Shown here piece by piece: positions 44,612-52,991 of a stretch of 64,000 nt of DNA. The number at the start of each line of letters is the position of its first letter. The first letter of the stretch is position 1. Source of the DNA: JACCSI01 sp035575715 (GTDB lineage: Bacteria; Acidobacteriota; Vicinamibacteria; Vicinamibacterales; UBA2999). The stretch covers positions 9,829-73,828 of the forward strand of contig DATLXN010000004.1 of assembly GCA_035575715.1 (NCBI GenBank), read 5' to 3'. The position numbers and the translations under genes were made by a program. The notes under the pieces are model-generated. The model saw nothing but the letters and a program-made list of their open reading frames with translations. It was not told where the DNA came from and did no database searches.

Positions 44612-45682
44612 TTATGACGACCACGCGCGCGCCAGCGCGTCGCGCTCCGTCAGATGTATCAACAGTAGATCCGTTTGTCGAATCGCGTGCATCAGCGCCC
44701 CCCTCGGCGATGCGCTTGCGCGGTGGCCGGCGCCGCGAATCAGCTCCGCCCGCAGCACGGCCAGTGTGGTGTGCAGCTTGGCGACCGTCGATCGCAAACC
44801 GTGGCCTTGGTAGGCCGCCCACGAGGCAAAGGCGTGAGCCGCGAGGAAGCGATTGATGACGTCGCGGTGGCCGCGCCAGGACGCGGCAAGCCAACCGTCC
44901 CACTCGGCCGTGGCGTTCGCCGGATAGTCAGGCCAGGTGTGTCCGGGCGCCAGCGCCGCCCGCGCCGCCTCGAAGCGGCGGGCCTCGGCGACCCAGTCGA
45001 TGGCCGCCAGCGCCTCGGGCGTCGGGAGTGCGGTGATCACGGTGGTGAGGCTGCCGTCGCCGGGACGCCACTGCGCCACCTGTTCTGATTGCCGCGCGAG
45101 ACCGGCCAGTGCGGCTTCGGGGCCCAGGTGGCTGGCGGTCAGAATGCGCACCGCATGCTGTTCCCACGCAGCGTAGCTGTCGTCATCCATCAGCACTCGT
45201 TCGGTGAGTGACGGCGGCAACGCGTCGCGCGCATCGAGCCCCTCCGGCCGACCGCCCGCCACTGACGGGCCTTCGACGACGGCGACTGGCCCGCGATGGG
45301 CAAACAGCATCTCGGCGGCTGTCGGGCAGTAATGCGACAACGTGACGAAGACGCCGCGCCGATCGATCAGGCATTCGCGTGGAAAGTGCTGACACGCCGA
45401 CGGCAGCGCGTCAGGGCCGAGCGCCTGATGAATGTCGCAGCGTGCGTCGCCATGAAAGATGCACCGCTGGTCGTTGGTCGCAAGCACGCCGGCGAACTCT
45501 GCTGGCGCACCTGAAGCCTGCATCAGCCAGCCGTCGTCTCCTTTCAATCCGCGAATCGCGCTGACCCGCGACGCTTCCAACGGGATCGGCCACCCCGACG
45601 AACAACACGCCCCGGCGTCGCGGCAGCCGTATCCGACGTGCATTGAGAGCCAGAAGGTTTTCACGCGCAGTGCCGAAGCCAT
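44612..45682 (-). CDS. YkgJ-like cysteine-cluster protein
   Basis: 356 residues. The N-terminal third holds a metal- or Fe-S-binding cysteine cluster: YGCRDAGACCSSGWPIPL (C-x5-CC), then RCIFHGDARCDIHQALG, SACQHFPRECLI and SHYCPTAAEMLF. This is the CxxxCC-type zinc/iron-chelating family. The C-terminal 200 residues are alpha-helical and unrecognised. The family function is unknown. It pairs with the downstream hemerythrin-like gene. Confidence 0.75.
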   Translation of the reverse strand: MASALRVKTFWLSMHVGYGCRDAGACCSSGWPIPLEASRVSAIRGLKGDDGWLMQASGAPAEFAGVLATNDQRCIFHGDARCDIHQALGPDALPSACQHFPRECLIDRRGVFVTLSHYCPTAAEMLFAHRGPVAVVEGPSVAGGRPEGLDARDALPPSLTERVLMDDDSYAAWEQHAVRILTASHLGPEAALAGLARQSEQVAQWRPGDGSLTTVITALPTPEALAAIDWVAEARRFEAARAALAPGHTWPDYPANATAEWDGWLAASWRGHRDVINRFLAAHAFASWAAYQGHGLRSTVAKLHTTLAVLRAELIRGAGHRASASPRGALMHAIRQTDLLLIHLTERDALARAWSS

Positions 45683-45732
45683 TGTAAAGAACCGCGTTCG
45701 GCACTACTGTTCACCGACTCCGGAGGTTCCGA

Positions 45733-47355
45733 ATGATCGGCCAAATGATGAAGCAACCGTTGCTGATCTCGAGCCAGATCGAGTTCGCGGCGCGATTCCA
45801 TAGTTCTGTCGAAGTGGTGACACGCACGGTCGAGGGTCCGATTGATCGCTCCTCGTGGGGCGAGGTCGCGCGGCGCTCCCGGCAGCTCGCCAACGCCCTG
45901 CAGCGGATGGGCATCAAACGCGGCGATCGCATCGCGACGATCGCATGGAATACGCATCGCCATCTCGAGGTCTATTTTGCAGTCTCGAGTTTCGGTGCGG
46001 TCCTTCACACCATCAACCCGCGCTTGCCGGTCGACCAACTGCGGTATGTCGTCGATCACGCCGAAGACACTGCCCTGTTCTTCGACACGACTTTCGTCAA
46101 ACTCGCGCAGTTCCTCGCCAAGCAGCCGAATCCGATCAAGCATTACATCGCACTCACCGACGCGGCGCATCTGCCTGCTGATGCCGAGATCTCCGGTCTG
46201 CAAAATTACGAAAGCCTGATCGCAGGCGAACCGACCACATTCGAATGGCCGCAGTTCGACGAAGACACCGCATCGTCGCTGTGCTACACGTCGGGCACCG
46301 CCGGGTTTCCGAAGGGTGTCCTCTATTCACACCGTTCGACGGTGATTCATTCCTACGCCATCTGCATGCAGGACGCGCTGGGGATCTGCGCGGCGGACGT
46401 CACGTTACCCGTGGTGCCGATGTTTCACGTCAACGCGTGGGGCGTGCCGTACGCAACGGCGATGAGCGGGTCCAAGCTCGTCCTGCCTGGTCCGGGTCTC
46501 GATCCGGTAAACCTGCTCGAACTGATCGAAAGCGAACAAGCCAACAGCCTGCTCGGCGTGCCGACGGTCTGGATGGCGCTGCTGGCCCACGCGCGCGCGC
46601 AGGGCAAGAGGCTGTCCTGGGTCAAGAAGGTGGTCATCGGCGGTTCGGCGTGTCCGCCCCCGATGATCGAGGCCTGGGAGAAAGAACATGGCGCCCGCGT
46701 GATTCATGCGTGGGGCATGACCGAAATGAGTCCACTCGGAACGACCGGGGTGCTGTTGCCGAAACACGAAGCGATGGACGAGGCACGCCGCTTTGCCGTC
46801 AAGTGTAAGCAGGGCCGGCCAATCTTCGGGGTCGATATGCGATTGGTCGATGACGATGCCGTGGTGATCGCACACGACGGCAAGACCTCTGGCCATCTGC
46901 AGGTGCGCGGCTTGTGGGTTGCCGACTCCTACTACAAACGCGATCGGGACGAAGCGCACCAGGATGAGTGGTTCTACACCGGCGATATCGCGTCGATTGA
47001 TTCCGATGGCTACATGCAGATCACCGATCGCAGCAAGGACGTGATCAAATCCGGCGGCGAATGGGTCAGCAGCATCGATCTCGAGAACGCGGCGATGTGT
47101 CACCCGTCGGTGCAGCAAGCGGCCGCCATCGGTATTCCGCATCCCAAGTGGCAAGAGCGTCCGTTGTTGATCGTCGTCAAAGCGCCCGGCAAAGAGCTCG
47201 AGCGCGAGGAGCTGCAGCGGTTTCTCGAAACCAAGCTGGTGAAATGGTGGCTGCCCGATGCGATCGAGTTCATCGACGCACTGCCACTCGGTGCCACGGG
47301 GAAGGTCCTCAAGCGCGAGCTGCGACAGATGTTTGCCGACTACAAACTCAAATGA
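45733..47355 (+). CDS. Fatty-acid--CoA ligase (AMP-binding, medium/long-chain type)
   Basis: 540 residues of the ANL superfamily. The ATP-binding P-loop is CYTSGTAGFPKGVLYSHRST. Further motifs are HAWGMTEMSPLGT (A5), EWFYTGDIASID (A7), TDRSKDVIKSGGEWVSSIDLE (A8) and the catalytic Lys in PLGATGKVLKRELR (A10). It activates a fatty acid with ATP and CoA. It starts MIGQMMKQPLLISSQIEFAA, typical of the bacterial medium/long-chain group close to DmdB and FadD13-like enzymes. The stop overlaps the next gene (ATGA). Confidence 0.92.
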   Translation: MIGQMMKQPLLISSQIEFAARFHSSVEVVTRTVEGPIDRSSWGEVARRSRQLANALQRMGIKRGDRIATIAWNTHRHLEVYFAVSSFGAVLHTINPRLPVDQLRYVVDHAEDTALFFDTTFVKLAQFLAKQPNPIKHYIALTDAAHLPADAEISGLQNYESLIAGEPTTFEWPQFDEDTASSLCYTSGTAGFPKGVLYSHRSTVIHSYAICMQDALGICAADVTLPVVPMFHVNAWGVPYATAMSGSKLVLPGPGLDPVNLLELIESEQANSLLGVPTVWMALLAHARAQGKRLSWVKKVVIGGSACPPPMIEAWEKEHGARVIHAWGMTEMSPLGTTGVLLPKHEAMDEARRFAVKCKQGRPIFGVDMRLVDDDAVVIAHDGKTSGHLQVRGLWVADSYYKRDRDEAHQDEWFYTGDIASIDSDGYMQITDRSKDVIKSGGEWVSSIDLENAAMCHPSVQQAAAIGIPHPKWQERPLLIVVKAPGKELEREELQRFLETKLVKWWLPDAIEFIDALPLGATGKVLKRELRQMFADYKLK

Positions 47356-47720
47356 TCCTGTTGATGTTCGCCGTCGTGGCGGCAATGGCGATCGGCATCC
47401 CGGTTGCCGCCTACCTCTATACCGTGCGCCGCGCCCGCGAGGTGCAGCTGCTGACCACGCACGGCGTCTCGCGGCAGGCGCGCGTGACTGAGCTCGTCTA
47501 CAAGATGAAGGGCGGGATCTTCCGCGGCATCACCTACCAGTTCGAGGTCGCCGGTGGCCAGGCGTATCGCAAATTCATCGCCTTGCCCTCCACCGAAGAT
47601 GTGCGCTTTGCCACGGGCGGAACCGTCGAAATCGTCTACCTTCAAAGTGACCCACGGATCAGTTCGCTGAGGGAGATCGTCGATCGGACACGAAAGCTAC
47701 ACAGTAAAATCAAGGCGTAG
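47352..47720 (+). CDS. DUF3592-type membrane protein
   Basis: 122 residues from the ATG at 47352, which overlaps the acyl-CoA ligase stop by 4 bp. It has one N-terminal transmembrane helix (residues 2-22), then a beta domain: ARVTELVYKMKGGIFRGITY, VAGGQAYRKFIAL and TVEIVYLQSDPRISSLRE, as in DUF3592. Function is unknown. Coupling with the ligase suggests a membrane role in the same process, but this is only inference. Confidence 0.65.
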   Translation: MILLMFAVVAAMAIGIPVAAYLYTVRRAREVQLLTTHGVSRQARVTELVYKMKGGIFRGITYQFEVAGGQAYRKFIALPSTEDVRFATGGTVEIVYLQSDPRISSLREIVDRTRKLHSKIKA

Positions 47721-47739
47721 CATCGTTTTCGGAGGGTCC

Positions 47740-48588
47740 GTGTCGCGCATTTGCCGCCTCAGCTTCAATTTGATCGTCCTGCTCTTTCTCGCCACGGCTT
47801 CGGCGTGGGCGCAGCCTGGTCAAGCGACTGGTTCGCTCACCGTGGACCGCGTCGCGACGCCATTGACGCATGCGGTGCGGACGACGCGGCCCAACCTGTT
47901 CAGCGACTTTTTCTCCGACACCGTGGTGGTGTTGAGTAACCGCCCGCTGACGATGGCAGAAGCCGCTGACGGCACCGCGCTACTTGCACGCGCGCAACAG
48001 GGTGACTTCGTCGCGCTTGCCGTCCGGTTCGACGGCCGGCCCAAGCGTGGCCAGCTATTCAACGTCGCGGTGACGCATCGGGGTTTGACCGAGACAGCGC
48101 TGCTGCCCGACGTCTGGTTCAAATACAGCTATAAGGCCGGCGTCGGCAGCCTGTCGTTAGCGACACGCGAATTCAGTGGACGGTACTACGAGGTCACCTC
48201 CGAGTTCACCGTACCGGTTCCGGTGGAGACACAGACCAGTGCGGATGCGCCGGCGATTCCACTTGCCGGCTTGCCGCCGCCGAGCAAGACCGACGCGGAT
48301 CGCGCGGCGGCATCCGCCCTCTTGATTGCCGCGTTGCAGGAAGGGGACGAAGCGCGCTCGCTCGCGATCGTTGAGCTCGGAGTCGACCCCAACGCACGCG
48401 ATCAGAAGATGCAGATTCCGTTGATCAACTGGGCCGTGTTGATGTGCCAACCGCCGGTCGTGCGCGCACTTGTTGAACTCAAGGTCGATCTGTCGCACCA
48501 ACGGCTGCCGGGGATGACCCTACTCAGCGAAGCCATGGCGGCCTGCCCCGACGCAGTCTCTTTTTTACGCGCCGGCGGCGCGCAATAG
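47740..48588 (+). CDS. Exported ankyrin-repeat protein
   Basis: 282 residues starting at GTG 47740 after a GGAGGG site. A signal peptide (LLFLATASAWAQ) leads a novel beta-rich domain to about residue 165. After a Pro-rich linker come two to three ankyrin-like repeats (ALQEGDEARSLAIVELGVDPNARD, INWAVLMCQPPVVRALVELKVDL, GMTLLSEAMAACPDAVSFLR). The repeats suggest protein binding in the periplasm; the partner is unknown. It is 19 bp after the DUF3592 gene and convergent with the flavoprotein gene. Confidence 0.75.
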   Translation: MSRICRLSFNLIVLLFLATASAWAQPGQATGSLTVDRVATPLTHAVRTTRPNLFSDFFSDTVVVLSNRPLTMAEAADGTALLARAQQGDFVALAVRFDGRPKRGQLFNVAVTHRGLTETALLPDVWFKYSYKAGVGSLSLATREFSGRYYEVTSEFTVPVPVETQTSADAPAIPLAGLPPPSKTDADRAAASALLIAALQEGDEARSLAIVELGVDPNARDQKMQIPLINWAVLMCQPPVVRALVELKVDLSHQRLPGMTLLSEAMAACPDAVSFLRAGGAQ

Positions 48589-48601
48589 CAGCCGCGCGAC
48601 T

Positions 48602-49774
48602 TCAATACTTGAACGACGCGAACAGCCGCATGTGGTTGTCGACGACGCGCTTCTTGTCGTCTTCGTTGATCTCGGGCGCCCACATGTCCCGCTCCGACGT
48701 GCCGCCCAGGACGATGCCGTCGCGGCGCGGCATCATGTGGATAAACATCCCCGCTTCTGATTGCGGAATATTCACGCCGCCGTTGGTGCTGTAGTTCACC
48801 TCTTCCTGCGGCAGCAGGACGATCAACTGCCCTTTCAACGGCGTCATCTCGGGATCGCCAAAGAGCGCCTTGGCGCCGAGGCCGGTGCAATTGACCACGA
48901 CCGACTCGTCGAGCGCCATCACCTCTCGCGGCGTGTCGAATTTGCGGATCCTGATTTTGCCGCCGAATGCGATGACGTCCTGCATCAGCGCGTCGAGATA
49001 AATCGACGGCTCGATGCGCATGTCGGGACGTTCGATGGCATAAGTCGACGGGAAGGGATGCTCACCAGGCTGCAGGAGCACCGACCCGGTCCGGGCTGCT
49101 TCGGGGAGCAGCGCGTTAAAGCCGCTTGCCGCCTGCGGGCTCTCGGTCGGCGAATAGTTGTAAATCCACGAGATGCCGTACTTGGGACCGGTCAGCAGCT
49201 GCAGTTGGCGATAGGCGATCACGACAGCGCGGCGGAACTGTTCGTCCCAGGCGGGTGTGCGCCGATTGAAGGTGATCAATCCAGAGGTCGGCGTGAACCC
49301 GGCGAGCGACATGTTGGACGTGGTGTCGGGCGGAACGGTGGCCGCGTAGATCGTCACATCGAATCCGCGGCGCTGCAGTTGGCGCGCGGTGGTGAGGCCG
49401 ACGACGCCGCAGCCAAGCACCGCAGCGCGGCGATCAGGTTGCTCGAGCGCCATCTCCGCGGCCATCTGCCCGGTGCCCCAGGACAGCGACATGCCCGACC
49501 CGCCATGTCCGTAGTTGTGAATCAGCGTCTTCGCGTCCATCTTCTCCGCGCGCAGCACGAAACCTGAAGGACGAAACGGGCGGAGGCCGACCGTGGCGCG
49601 AATGATCCGATCGTAGGAGACGCGCACGCGGGCGAGCCGCACCGGCGCGCGGTGCGCAGCGGCGGTTGCGGCGGCGACCGCCGAACGACGCGTCGCGCAC
49701 CCGGTTAGACCGAGCGCGGCCAACGCCATCGCGCCTTCTTTGATTAATGCCCGACGATCCACGACTCCTCCCAC
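48602..49774 (-). CDS. Rearranged D-amino-acid-oxidase-like FAD flavoprotein, exported
   Basis: 390 residues. The N-terminus has a Tat/lipoprotein-like leader (DRRALIKEGAMALAALGLTGCATRR). In normal D-amino-acid oxidases the FAD-binding GxGxxG motif is N-terminal and the HNYGHGGxG motif is C-terminal. Here the order is reversed: VGLRPFRPSG and HNYGHGGSGMSLSWG lie at 62-100 and the Rossmann GCGVVGLTTARQL at 121-133. The remaining DAAO pieces (STNGGVNIPQ, PLKGQLIVLL) follow. This suggests a circular permutation. It likely oxidises an amine or D-amino acid in the periplasm with FAD; its substrate is unknown. Confidence 0.75.
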   Translation of the reverse strand: MGGVVDRRALIKEGAMALAALGLTGCATRRSAVAAATAAAHRAPVRLARVRVSYDRIIRATVGLRPFRPSGFVLRAEKMDAKTLIHNYGHGGSGMSLSWGTGQMAAEMALEQPDRRAAVLGCGVVGLTTARQLQRRGFDVTIYAATVPPDTTSNMSLAGFTPTSGLITFNRRTPAWDEQFRRAVVIAYRQLQLLTGPKYGISWIYNYSPTESPQAASGFNALLPEAARTGSVLLQPGEHPFPSTYAIERPDMRIEPSIYLDALMQDVIAFGGKIRIRKFDTPREVMALDESVVVNCTGLGAKALFGDPEMTPLKGQLIVLLPQEEVNYSTNGGVNIPQSEAGMFIHMMPRRDGIVLGGTSERDMWAPEINEDDKKRVVDNHMRLFASFKY

Positions 49775-49802
49775 CGCAGATTAAGCCAACGAGATTTCAA
49801 CA

Positions 49803-49858
49803 CGGAAAGCCAGACCACGGATGGTCGGACCACAGATTCCAAAGATTTGACAGAATCA
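49803..49858. repeat. Degenerate ACCACGGAT / ACCACAGATTCC word repeat
   Basis: Words of the type GACCACGGATGG, GACCACAGATTCC and AAAGATTTGACAGAATC occur in a 56-bp stretch of lower GC. The gap 49775-49959 contains no recognisable gene. It is another locus-specific short-word array. Confidence 0.45.
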
Positions 49859-49959
49859 AACCGGGCAAGGACAGTCGAGTGGAAGAATCGGCGGGTTGAG
49901 CATATCGAATTCGGCGTCGGCCTCGTTAGGCTAAACTCGCGCGGAGAAGTTGTTTTTCG

Positions 49960-51474
49960 ATGGGCAAGAAAATCGTCGTCGGCTACAACGACTCGCTAGG
50001 CTTCTACGACAACCGTCAGGGCCTGAGCGGTTACGCTTACTCGACCAACGGCGGTAACACATTCATTGACGCCGGTGGCCTTCCGCCACGGGTGCCGTCA
50101 GGGGCGCCGGCCGGCACCCCGGGTTCCGACGCCTACTTCGGCGACCCAGTGCTGGTCGTGCACCACCGGACCGAGACGTTTTTCTACGCGTCGATTTATC
50201 AGAACCAGGCTGGTATTTTCACGTTGAGCGTGAATCGCGGCCGATTCCAGAAGGCACCGAAGCCCGCCACAATGCCGACCGAGAGCCGTTCGAACACCAA
50301 CTGTCTGAACGATGCCGCCAGCTTCGGCGCCCCAGACCCGCCCAACGCGAGCAACGAGCGGATCATCTGGGAGCCTCCCGTGGAAGCGGTGCTGCCGCCG
50401 TTTCTTGGTCAGGAGAATGATGACTTCCTCGATAAGGAATGGCTGTATGTCGATCAGCGAACCGGCACTCTGTTCCTGACCTATACCCGGTTCCAGGCCG
50501 ACGGGTCGACCCCGATCGAGCTGGTGCGCTGCATTGGCTGCGCTAACGATCCCGCGGGGCTGCTTGTCTTCACCCCCCCGACGGTCATCGTGCCCAACGA
50601 GGACCTGGAGTTCAACCAGGCGACGCAGCCGTATACGACACCCAGCGGCCGTCTCATCGTGACCTGGCTCGCGCGCCAGTTCGGCCCTGCGCCGCGATTC
50701 CCGGAAGTGCAGCAGCGGATCGAGTATGCGTACTCGGACAATCCGGAGGACGCGGTTCCCGTGTTCACTACCGAGCAGCTGCTCGCCGTGGTCAATCCTC
50801 AAGGGGAGCCTCCCGGATATAACCGGCGACGCGCCACGATCCTAAACGCGCCTTACATCACGGTGGATGCCGGCTCCGACGACGGAGTCGATACGGATCA
50901 GGAGGCTTCCCGCCCTGGATTCGGGAACGTCTACATCACCTACTTCAGCGGGAAAACACCGCTGGGATCGGTCACCAGGGCGGCTGACATCTTCGTCAGC
51001 ACGTCGGCCGACGACGGCACGACTTTCGGTCCGCCGGTGAAGGTCAACGACGATGTCACGAATACGGCCCACGTCTTTCCAAGCGTGCAGGCCAACAAAC
51101 ACGGAGATGTGTATGTCGCCTGGATCGACCGCAGAGAGGATCCGGAGCCGTTCAGTGCAGGCGGGAACATTCTGAACAATACATGGGCGGCAGTGTCGAA
51201 GGACCTCGGAGTGACCTTCGGGCACAACAAGGTGCAGACCGACGTGGCGACATCCTGGTTCACGCGCGAGGACTCCCGGCCCGATTATGGAGACTACAAC
51301 TCCAGCGAACTGCTGGGCTTCAACCAGTTCGTTACAGTATGGGCGGACGGACGGTTCCCTCCGGGCACCGGCCAGATCCTGTTGCCGGTTAGTCCGGCGG
51401 TTCGCCTCCTGGCAACGCCGGACACCCTGTTCACCATCGCACAGGGTCTGGGGGTTGGAGGAGGATCGCAGTAG
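49960..51474 (+). CDS. BNR/exo-sialidase-like repeat protein, 5' truncated or leaderless
   Basis: 504 residues of secreted beta-propeller type: GYAYSTNGGNTFIDAGGLP, FVSTSADDGTTFGPPVKVND, VFPSVQANKHGDVYVAWIDR and TRPDYGDYNS-like segments with Asp-box flavour. Homologues carry a signal peptide and a further 60-100 residues before the KIVVGYNDS strand. Here the frame opens directly at MGKKIVVGYNDSLGF with no leader and no good Shine-Dalgarno site, so the 5' end seems lost. It may be a pseudogene that remains open. Such proteins are often outer-surface glycan binders or glycosidases. A terminator follows. Confidence 0.6.
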   Translation: MGKKIVVGYNDSLGFYDNRQGLSGYAYSTNGGNTFIDAGGLPPRVPSGAPAGTPGSDAYFGDPVLVVHHRTETFFYASIYQNQAGIFTLSVNRGRFQKAPKPATMPTESRSNTNCLNDAASFGAPDPPNASNERIIWEPPVEAVLPPFLGQENDDFLDKEWLYVDQRTGTLFLTYTRFQADGSTPIELVRCIGCANDPAGLLVFTPPTVIVPNEDLEFNQATQPYTTPSGRLIVTWLARQFGPAPRFPEVQQRIEYAYSDNPEDAVPVFTTEQLLAVVNPQGEPPGYNRRRATILNAPYITVDAGSDDGVDTDQEASRPGFGNVYITYFSGKTPLGSVTRAADIFVSTSADDGTTFGPPVKVNDDVTNTAHVFPSVQANKHGDVYVAWIDRREDPEPFSAGGNILNNTWAAVSKDLGVTFGHNKVQTDVATSWFTREDSRPDYGDYNSSELLGFNQFVTVWADGRFPPGTGQILLPVSPAVRLLATPDTLFTIAQGLGVGGGSQ

Positions 51475-51517
51475 GCGGGCAAGAAACCGGTAAATCGCGC
51501 ACCGGATAGGAAGTTTG

Positions 51518-51565
51518 AAAAGGGCGTCGCCCGGTGTCAACCGCCGCGCGGCGCCCTTTTATTTC
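51518..51565 (+). terminator. Rho-independent terminator
   Basis: AAAAGGGCG (51518-51526) pairs with CGCCCTTTT (51552-51560), ending in TTTTATTTC. It lies 44 bp after the BNR gene stop. The 180 bp between it and 51742 hold nothing recognisable. Confidence 0.7.
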
Positions 51566-51741
51566 CTGACCGCCCGGCCAGTCCTGAGGACCTGAGAGAG
51601 TAGTCGCGGAGCCGCCGGTATCGCGTAAACACCAGCGCGCGTTTGTCTGATTACCGCGAGCTTCCGGCGCCAAGCATTCGGTCCCCCGGCAACCTCGCCC
51701 TTGACGCGTTGCGGTGCGAGACACCGGCCGTTCATCTTGGC

Positions 51742-52170
51742 TTATGGTGAGGCGTTCGCCGGAAACTCGGCGTCGAGGAGAGCACGCAGTCCGGGCCAGT
51801 CGGACACGACGGACACGTCGGGCAGCCAGTGAAAGACATTCCCGCGCACGCCGACGACAATGACCCGTTTGTGCAACGCAAGGGCATAGCCGGTCTCGAC
51901 ATGCCGGCCGCCGCGCCCGACGGTCGCCGCTTGCGGGGGATTGAACACCACCACGAGGTTTGCATCGGCGATGTCCTCGAGATCGTGACGGGCAATCTCG
52001 GCGAGGCGCGCTGCCGCGCCGTCCTCGTGGACGCGGGCGGTCGCCGGACCAGCTGTCGCCGCATCAAGCCACCGGGAAGTGATGACATAACCTGCGGCGA
52101 CGAGCGCCTGTCGCACTTCGCACAAGGCGAGTCCGTCCTCGAACTGGCCGCTGAGATAAATCCTGGTCAA
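51742..52170 (-). CDS. Nucleoside 2-deoxyribosyltransferase-like protein
   Basis: 142 residues from a TTG at 52170 that overlaps the stop of the upstream selenoprotein gene as TTGA. The fold is recognised from the first strand RIYLSGQFEDG, the Trp-containing TSRWLD segment, the Asp in ADANLVVVFNPP, GRGGRHVETGYALALHKRVIVVG (His-x-Glu, the catalytic Glu position) and the last strand VSDWPGLRALLD. Such enzymes cleave or exchange the N-glycosidic bond of nucleosides; others of this fold act on NAD or cyclic nucleotides. The longer frame to 52239 lies inside the selenoprotein gene. It is the last gene of a three-gene coupled run. Confidence 0.7.
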   Translation of the reverse strand: MTRIYLSGQFEDGLALCEVRQALVAAGYVITSRWLDAATAGPATARVHEDGAAARLAEIARHDLEDIADANLVVVFNPPQAATVGRGGRHVETGYALALHKRVIVVGVRGNVFHWLPDVSVVSDWPGLRALLDAEFPANASP

Positions 52171-52991
52171 GAGCGATTCGTTAGCGGCGGGAGGGAGGCG
52201 GCCTCGAGCTCGAGGCCCTCTCGGCGCGCCTGCGCCCACGTAATCGGCAGCCTGTGGACATCGCCGCTGATGCGGGCATGCTCCACATACGCGAGCGCGT
52301 CCATGATGATTCTTCTCTGCAGCGACGGGTGGAACGGCACACCAAAGTGATGGCCCATGCGGAACGGCACAAACACCGCGCGCGGCGGCTTGGCGCGGTC
52401 GGTCACGTCAAGCGCCACGGTGATGGACACGGTGGGGACGCCTCGTCGTTCGATGGCGCGCTGGACCAGCGCGATGGACTGGTGTCATATGGGTCAGGCG
52501 GGCGCCAGGAGCACCACGTCTGGCTGTTCAGCCACGACTGCGTCGGCGAGCTCCTGCGCGAGGGTTCGTTCGAAGCGGACCGGATCCATGTTGTATCCGA
52601 TGAAGGAAAAAAATTCTGGCGTCAGCCCGCCGATGGCGCCCTCTGCCGCCAGCTCTTGCAGTCGTTCGATCGGAAAGATCACGTTGAGGTCGCGAGCCGC
52701 ACCGTCGGTCGGGTATTTCAACTGATGGATTTCCAGATCCTCGACCCGCGATGTGCTCGGGACGCGGCGAAACGAGTAGTCGCCCACCGGATGCACGACG
52801 TCGAAGGGCAGCGTACCCCTCGGCTGCACCCCTGCGGAACTGACGAACGCCACGCGTGCTTCGCGAATCGGCCGCGTGAACGAAACCAATGCTACGTCAT
52901 CCGCCGAGACGATCATCGATCCGGGATAGCGCTCGTTGACCGTGTCCCACAGACCCGGCCGCAGCTGCGCCCCTTCAGAGTTGTCCATCAT
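52167..52991 (-). CDS. Selenoprotein of glycine/sarcosine/betaine reductase B family with two predicted Sec (UxxU)
   Basis: Conceptual product of 274 residues from ATG 52991, which has AGGAG nine bases upstream. The N-terminal part shows family features: ADDVALVSFTRPIREARVAF, the GDYSFRRVP and LNVIFPIERLQELAAEGAIG segments and GLTPEFFSFIGYNMDP. After VVLLAPA comes TGA (codon 166), Pro, Ile, then TGA (codon 169), then HQSIALVQRAIERRGVPTVS, which continues the family alignment to a stop at 52167. Relatives have U-P-x-C-H-Q or C-P-x-C-H-Q here. A SECIS-like hairpin follows. The family is redox active; the role outside clostridial glycine reductase is unknown. The competing reading is two nonsense mutations. 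Sec incorporation factors are not in this window. Confidence 0.75.
52458..52472 (-). promoter_or_regulatory. Bacterial SECIS-like stem-loop
   Basis: In mRNA sense the sequence is GCGCUGGUCCAGCGC, a perfect hairpin (7 bp when the flanking C-G pair is included) with a GUC/GGUCC apex. It begins 12 nt after the second UGA; its apical GG is about 17 nt after that UGA and 26 nt after the first. The E. coli fdhF SECIS has a GGUCU apex about 18 nt after its UGA. The codons remain those needed by the protein (ALVQR). Confidence 0.65.

Noticed and set aside
45661..46203. Minus-strand ORF over the acyl-CoA ligase start
   Set aside because: It is a shadow; the ANL motifs on the plus strand account for this DNA.
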